Assembly (NCBI GenBank): GCA_002347405.1
Contig: DDXB01000036.1
Location: 8,101 to 15,952 of the forward strand
DNA from: Rhodocyclaceae bacterium UBA2271
GTDB lineage: Bacteria; Pseudomonadota; Gammaproteobacteria; Burkholderiales; Rhodocyclaceae
Direction of reading: 5' to 3'
Length of the DNA stretch: 7,852 nucleotides
A program made the position numbers and the translations under genes. Below the pieces are notes generated by a model. It had not been told where the DNA came from and did no database searches. It saw nothing but the letters and a program-made list of their open reading frames with translations. This document shows positions 4,462 to 7,852 of this stretch, piece after piece. Numbering within the stretch: position 1 is the first letter of the stretch; every line of letters starts with the position of its first letter.

Positions 4462-5225
4462 TGCGCATCCTCCTGTCCAACGACGACGGCTACTTCGCCC
4501 CCGGCCTCGAAGCACTGGCGCAGGCCATGACCGGCCTGGGAGATTTGACCGTGGTGGCGCCCGAGCGCAACCGCAGCGGCGCTTCGAATTCTCTGACGCT
4601 GGATCGGCCGCTGCTTCTCAAGCGCGCGGCCAGCGGCTTCTATTACGTCAATGGCACGCCGACCGATTGCGTGCATCTGGCGGTGACCGGCATGCTCGAT
4701 TACGAGCCGGACATGGTGCTTTCCGGCGTCAATCTCGGCCCCAACATGGGTGACGACACGGTGTATTCGGGCACCGTGGCGGCGGCAATGGAAGGCTATC
4801 TGCTTGGCGTGCCTTCCATCGCGGTATCACTGGGCAGCTTCGAAGGCAAGCATTTCGCCACGGCCGCGCGGGTTGCGCGCGAACTGGCCGAGCGTTTTGG
4901 CATACACCCCTTCGGCGCGCCGGTGCTGCTCAATGTCAATGTGCCGGACGTACCCTATGCGGAACTTAAAGGCCTGCGTATTACTCGCCTCGGGCGTCGC
5001 CACAAGGCCGAGCCGGTGGTGCGGCAGATGTCGCCGCGTGGCGAAACGGTGTATTGGATTGGCGCGGCCGGCCTGGCGGCCGACGCGGGAGAGGGTACCG
5101 ATTTTCATGCAGTGGAGAATGGCTGGGTGTCGGTGACGCCCTTGCAGGTCGATCTGACCCACACTGGTCAGATGAACCGCGTGCGCGAATGGCTTGGGTC
5201 TGACGCCATGGTGGCGACCCCATGA
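4461..5225 (+). CDS. surE: SurE, 5'/3'-nucleotidase and exopolyphosphatase
   Basis: SurE is a metal-dependent nucleoside-monophosphate phosphatase linked to stationary-phase survival. The 254 residues match the family's usual 250 or so. N-terminal MRILLSNDDGYFAPG supplies metal ligands D8 and D9. PERNRSGASNSLT supplies S39, and VLSGVNLGPNMGDDTVYSGT (86-105) supplies N91. NGTPTDCVHLA (64-74) is the nucleotide-binding strand and loop. The open frame extends 96 codons further upstream inside the isochorismatase gene, but homology starts exactly at the ATG at 4461, which shares its A with the preceding TAA. The stop overlaps pcm by four bases. This gene and the three after it form the conserved surE-pcm-nlpD-rpoS locus. 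Confidence 0.96.
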   Translation: MRILLSNDDGYFAPGLEALAQAMTGLGDLTVVAPERNRSGASNSLTLDRPLLLKRAASGFYYVNGTPTDCVHLAVTGMLDYEPDMVLSGVNLGPNMGDDTVYSGTVAAAMEGYLLGVPSIAVSLGSFEGKHFATAARVARELAERFGIHPFGAPVLLNVNVPDVPYAELKGLRITRLGRRHKAEPVVRQMSPRGETVYWIGAAGLAADAGEGTDFHAVENGWVSVTPLQVDLTHTGQMNRVREWLGSDAMVATP

Positions 5226-5878
5226 ACGGACTTTCCGGCATCGGCATGACCTCGCAGCGCACGCGCACGCGCATGATCGAGCGACTGCGCGAGCAGGGCA
5301 TCAAGAACGAACAGGTGCTGACGGCGATGGCCAGCGTGCCGCGCCATATCTTTGTCGATGCGGCGGCGGCCCATCGAGCCTATGAAGATACGGCCCTGCC
5401 GCTGATGCTTGGCCAGACGATTTCCCAGCCCTATATCGTCGCGCGCATGATCGAGCTGTTGCTCGACGGGCGCGACAAGCTCGGCAAGACACTTGAAATC
5501 GGCGCCGGCTGCGGCTATCAGACAGCGGTGCTGGCACAGTTGACGCGCGAGGTGTTCGGCGTCGAACGGCTGGCGCCCCTGCTGGCGCGGGCGCGGGAAA
5601 ATCTCAAGCAACTGAAGCTGCCGTTCATTCGTCTCAAGCACGCCGACGGCATGGGCGGGCTGCCAGAGGCGGCGCCCTTCGATTCGATCATCGTTGCCGC
5701 TGCCGGCGTCAGCGTTCCGCAGTCACTGCGCGAGCAGCTTGCTGCGGAAGGGCGGCTGCTGATCCCGGTGGGCGGCCGGGATCAGGTGTTGTGTATGATC
5801 GAGCGAACACCGCAAGGCTGGGTTGAAACACGTTTTGACGCGGTGCGCTTTGTGCCGCTGTTGCCGGGGGTAGGCTGA
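5222..5878 (+). CDS. pcm: Protein-L-isoaspartate O-methyltransferase
   Basis: Pcm uses S-adenosylmethionine to methylate L-isoaspartyl residues in aged proteins, starting their repair to aspartate. The 218 residues include the family blocks in order. VPRHIFVDAAAAHRAYED (39-56) is followed by LPLMLGQTISQPYIVARMIE (59-78), with the substrate-binding TISQP. SAM motif I is LEIGAGCGYQTAVLA (91-105), the acidic ribose-binding site is GVERL, and FDSIIVAAAG is followed by the GRLLIPVGG block. E. coli Pcm is about 208 residues, so this one has a slightly longer N-terminus; an internal ATG at codon 9 is an alternative, but the four-base overlap with surE favours 5222. The stop overlaps nlpD by one base. 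Confidence 0.96.
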   Translation: MNGLSGIGMTSQRTRTRMIERLREQGIKNEQVLTAMASVPRHIFVDAAAAHRAYEDTALPLMLGQTISQPYIVARMIELLLDGRDKLGKTLEIGAGCGYQTAVLAQLTREVFGVERLAPLLARARENLKQLKLPFIRLKHADGMGGLPEAAPFDSIIVAAAGVSVPQSLREQLAAEGRLLIPVGGRDQVLCMIERTPQGWVETRFDAVRFVPLLPGVG

Positions 5879-6885
5879 TGTTGGGAGGAATTGCGGTTCT
5901 CATGGTTGTTTTCGTGGTGGCCGGTTGCGGTGGCATGACGCCCGCGCCCGTTGCTGAAAGCCGGGTGCCCACGCAGATCGAAGCTGCCCGGCCAGGTGCC
6001 GCCGTTTCCGTCGACCGGTTTTATACCGTCAGGAAGGGTGATACGCTGTATTCCATCGCCAGGGCCCATGGCGTCACCCCGCGTGAAATGACGGCGTGGA
6101 ACAATCTCCAAGATGCGTCACGTATCGCGGTCGGCCAGCTTCTGCATGTCAGCCCGCCTGGCGCCGCGCCGGCGCCCGCAACCGCGCCGGGCGTGCCGGG
6201 CAGCGCCGAAGTGCTGCCGATCGCCATCGGCGGCGGAATTGTTGCCCGACCGCTGGATGGTTCCCCGACCGGTGCCGCCGAACCCGCTACGGGGCATTCC
6301 ATCGCACCAGCGCCGACTTTTGCTTCGGGGGACTCGCTCAAACAAGCGCCGAAGGGCGGCAAGCTGCCCTATTCGGTAGAGAATCTGGCCAGACTGCAGG
6401 CGCAAACCGTTGCCCCTGCCCCGCCTGCCGCGGCACCGGCGGCGCAGCCGGAAACACCTGCCCCGCCGCCCGTTGTCAGTCCGCCCGCGGTCGCTTCCTC
6501 CGGCGACATCGACTGGGCCTGGCCCGCCCCCGGCAAGGTGCTGGCCATTTTCACCGAAGGCGGTGACGGCCGTGAAGCCAACAAGGGCATTGGCATTGCC
6601 GGCAAGCAGGGCGATCCGGTGCTGGCGGCGGCGTCTGGCAAGGTGGTTTATTCCGGTAGCGGCCTGCGCGGTTACGGCAATCTCGTCATCGTGCGCCACA
6701 GCGCGATGTTCCTGTCCGCTTATGCCCACAACAGCCGCATCCTGGTCAAGGAAGGGCAGATGGTGACGCGCGGCCAGAAGATCGCCGAAATTGGCAATTC
6801 CGATACCGATCAGACCAAGCTGCATTTCGAAATCAGGCAGCAGGGCAAACCGGTCGATCCGCTCAAGTTCCTGCCGCCACGCTGA
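5878..6885 (+). CDS. nlpD: NlpD-type lipoprotein, LysM plus degenerate LytM domain
   Basis: NlpD activates the periplasmic amidase AmiC for septal peptidoglycan splitting. The 335 residues show a lipobox VAGC with lipidation at C17. One LysM domain follows (about 48-92: YTVRKGDTLYSIARAHGVT to VGQLLHV). A Pro/Ala-rich linker runs to about 205, and a LytM/M23 domain (213-333) completes the protein. The zinc site is degraded: the usual His and Asp are N235 and G239 (NKGIGIAG), and the first His of HxH is K314 (KLHFEIR), while H284 and H316 remain. It should therefore be an activator, not a peptidase. The start has GGGGG seven bases ahead and shares one base with the pcm stop. The signal peptide's n-region (MLGG) carries no Lys or Arg, which is unusual, and no upstream in-frame start corrects it. 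The rpoS ATG overlaps its stop by one base. Confidence 0.94.
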   Translation: MLGGIAVLMVVFVVAGCGGMTPAPVAESRVPTQIEAARPGAAVSVDRFYTVRKGDTLYSIARAHGVTPREMTAWNNLQDASRIAVGQLLHVSPPGAAPAPATAPGVPGSAEVLPIAIGGGIVARPLDGSPTGAAEPATGHSIAPAPTFASGDSLKQAPKGGKLPYSVENLARLQAQTVAPAPPAAAPAAQPETPAPPPVVSPPAVASSGDIDWAWPAPGKVLAIFTEGGDGREANKGIGIAGKQGDPVLAAASGKVVYSGSGLRGYGNLVIVRHSAMFLSAYAHNSRILVKEGQMVTRGQKIAEIGNSDTDQTKLHFEIRQQGKPVDPLKFLPPR

Positions 6886-7823
6886 TGTCCATTCCCGTTG
6901 AAGACGACAATGCAGGCGACAATCCGGCAGTGACCGGAGAGGCTGGAGAGGTGCATGACGCCGCACATGACGTGACGGGGGAAGAGGGCTTTCTCGATGA
7001 CGTCACCCAGCTGTATCTCAAGGAAATCGGCGCTACGCCGCTGCTGACGCCGACGCAGGAACTGGCGCTCACACGGGCCGTTCGCACCGGCGATTTTGCC
7101 GCGCGCCAGCACATGATCGAAGCCAACCTGCGCCTGGTGGTCAGTATCGCCAAGCATTACCAGCATCGCGGCATTCCGCTGGACGATCTGATCGAGGAAG
7201 GCAACCTCGGCCTGATCCATGCACTGGAAAAATTCGATCCCGAGCGCGGTTTCCGCTTTTCCACCTATGCGACCTGGTGGATCCGCCAGAACGTCGAACG
7301 CTCCATCATGAACCAGTCGCGCACCATTCGCCTGCCGGTGCATGTCGTCAAGGAACTCAACTCCGTACTGCAGGTCTTGCGGCGGATGGGGGTGGAGCCG
7401 GGCGAAGCCGAATCGGCGATTGAAACCGTGGCCCGCCTGCTGCACAAGCCGGTGGCGGAGATTCGCCGCATTCTTGCGCTCAACGAGCGCACCACATCGC
7501 TGGATGCACCGCTGGACATCGATCCGACGCTGAGTGTTGCCGATGCCATCGCGGATGACGATGCCGTCGATCCTGAGTTTGCTGCCGAGCAGAGTGAAAT
7601 CGAGCTGCATGTCGCCGCCTGGGTGGCCGATCTGTCCGAACGGCACCGGCGTGTCGTCGAATCGCGCTATGGCCTGAACGGCCAGGATATCGCCACGCTC
7701 GAAACCCTGGCGCACGAATTGGGCATCACCCGCGAACGGGTGCGGCAACTGCAGATGGAAGCCCTGACCCGCCTGCGCCAGCGTCTGGCGCGGCAATCGA
7801 TGGACGTGCGTTCGCTGCTCTGA
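6885..7823 (+). CDS. rpoS: RNA polymerase sigma factor RpoS
   Basis: This is the stationary-phase and general stress sigma-70 family factor, 312 residues (E. coli 330). An acidic N-terminal tail (1-38) leads to region 1.2 (VTQLYLKEIGATPLLT, 40-55). Region 2 (about 80-157) contains LRLVVSIAKHYQHRGIPLDD, FSTYATWWIRQNVERSI and RTIRLPVHVVKELN. Region 3 spans about 160-235 and includes LALNERTTSLDAPL. Region 4 ends with the helix-turn-helix LETLAHELGITRERVRQLQ (272-290). Location directly after nlpD confirms RpoS rather than another group 2 sigma. The ATG shares one base with the nlpD stop (TGATG), leaving no leader between the two genes, so from the operon message it must be translated by coupling. 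A separate promoter inside nlpD, as in E. coli, is possible but was not identified. No terminator is visible in the 29 bases that follow. Confidence 0.97.
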   Translation: MSIPVEDDNAGDNPAVTGEAGEVHDAAHDVTGEEGFLDDVTQLYLKEIGATPLLTPTQELALTRAVRTGDFAARQHMIEANLRLVVSIAKHYQHRGIPLDDLIEEGNLGLIHALEKFDPERGFRFSTYATWWIRQNVERSIMNQSRTIRLPVHVVKELNSVLQVLRRMGVEPGEAESAIETVARLLHKPVAEIRRILALNERTTSLDAPLDIDPTLSVADAIADDDAVDPEFAAEQSEIELHVAAWVADLSERHRRVVESRYGLNGQDIATLETLAHELGITRERVRQLQMEALTRLRQRLARQSMDVRSLL

Positions 7824-7843
7824 TTAAGCTGAAGTTGCCCTCC

Positions 7844-7849
7844 GATAAT
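7844..7849 (+). promoter_or_regulatory. -10-like hexamer after rpoS, possibly for the next gene
   Basis: GATAAT matches the -10 consensus at five of six positions, three bases before the window ends. It could mark the promoter of a following gene, but there is no good -35 at normal spacing. The resemblance to the hexamers before 1011 and 3907 is the only other support. Confidence 0.2.
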
Positions 7850-7852
7850 CTT

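Noticed and set aside
5878..6885. NlpD as an active M23 peptidase
   Set aside because: Three of the usual zinc-site residues are replaced (N235, G239, K314), which matches the inactive amidase-activator class.
6810..7796. Long antisense ORF (328 codons) opposite rpoS
   Set aside because: It mirrors the rpoS frame in high-GC DNA, has no recognisable domain and no ribosome-binding site, and the plus strand is unmistakable RpoS.

Overview
The window looks like a high-GC betaproteobacterial chromosome. A Rhodocyclales-type genome is my best guess, inferred from protein style and gene order; no marker gene fixes it. It holds ten complete or nearly complete protein genes and one fragment. There is no tRNA, rRNA, CRISPR array, prophage or transposase. 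Most of it is conserved housekeeping and stress-response DNA. The less ordinary material is in the spacers.

Left part (1-1800). An OmpR-type response regulator lies on the minus strand. Its stop codon overlaps the ATG of what is probably its sensor kinase, which runs off the window. Its upstream spacer holds three perfect inverted repeats within about 80 bases. It also holds a GTTACA box and a -10 hexamer in front of a divergent gene for a small secreted proline/arginine-rich protein. Convergent to that gene is a small signal-peptide plus single-helix membrane protein, whose mature N-terminus would start with four histidines.

Middle part (1830-3868). tsaB (tRNA t6A synthesis) and rimI (N-acetyltransferase) overlap by four bases. 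About 190 bases of MITE-like sequence with long imperfect terminal inverted repeats follow, each arm built from three 9-base units. Next is a family 4 (iron-sulfur) uracil-DNA glycosylase, whose ribosome-binding site begins three bases beyond the element.

Right part (3907-7823). An isochorismatase-fold hydrolase, surE, pcm, nlpD and rpoS form one run in which every stop codon overlaps the next start codon by 1 or 4 bases. This is the classical surE-pcm-nlpD-rpoS stationary-phase locus: damaged-metabolite and protein repair (SurE, Pcm), cell-wall amidase activation (NlpD, with a degenerate LytM domain) and the general stress sigma factor. The isochorismatase-like gene is attached at its head. 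The lack of any gap before rpoS distinguishes it from the E. coli arrangement.

A recurring architectural theme is a -10-like hexamer 6-7 bases before a start codon with no Shine-Dalgarno sequence (genes at 1011, 3907 and, more weakly, 1830). This suggests leaderless mRNAs. I found no convincing new defence or metabolic system. The best leads are the inverted-repeat element, the candidate OmpR-controlled leaderless gene and the tetrahistidine protein.
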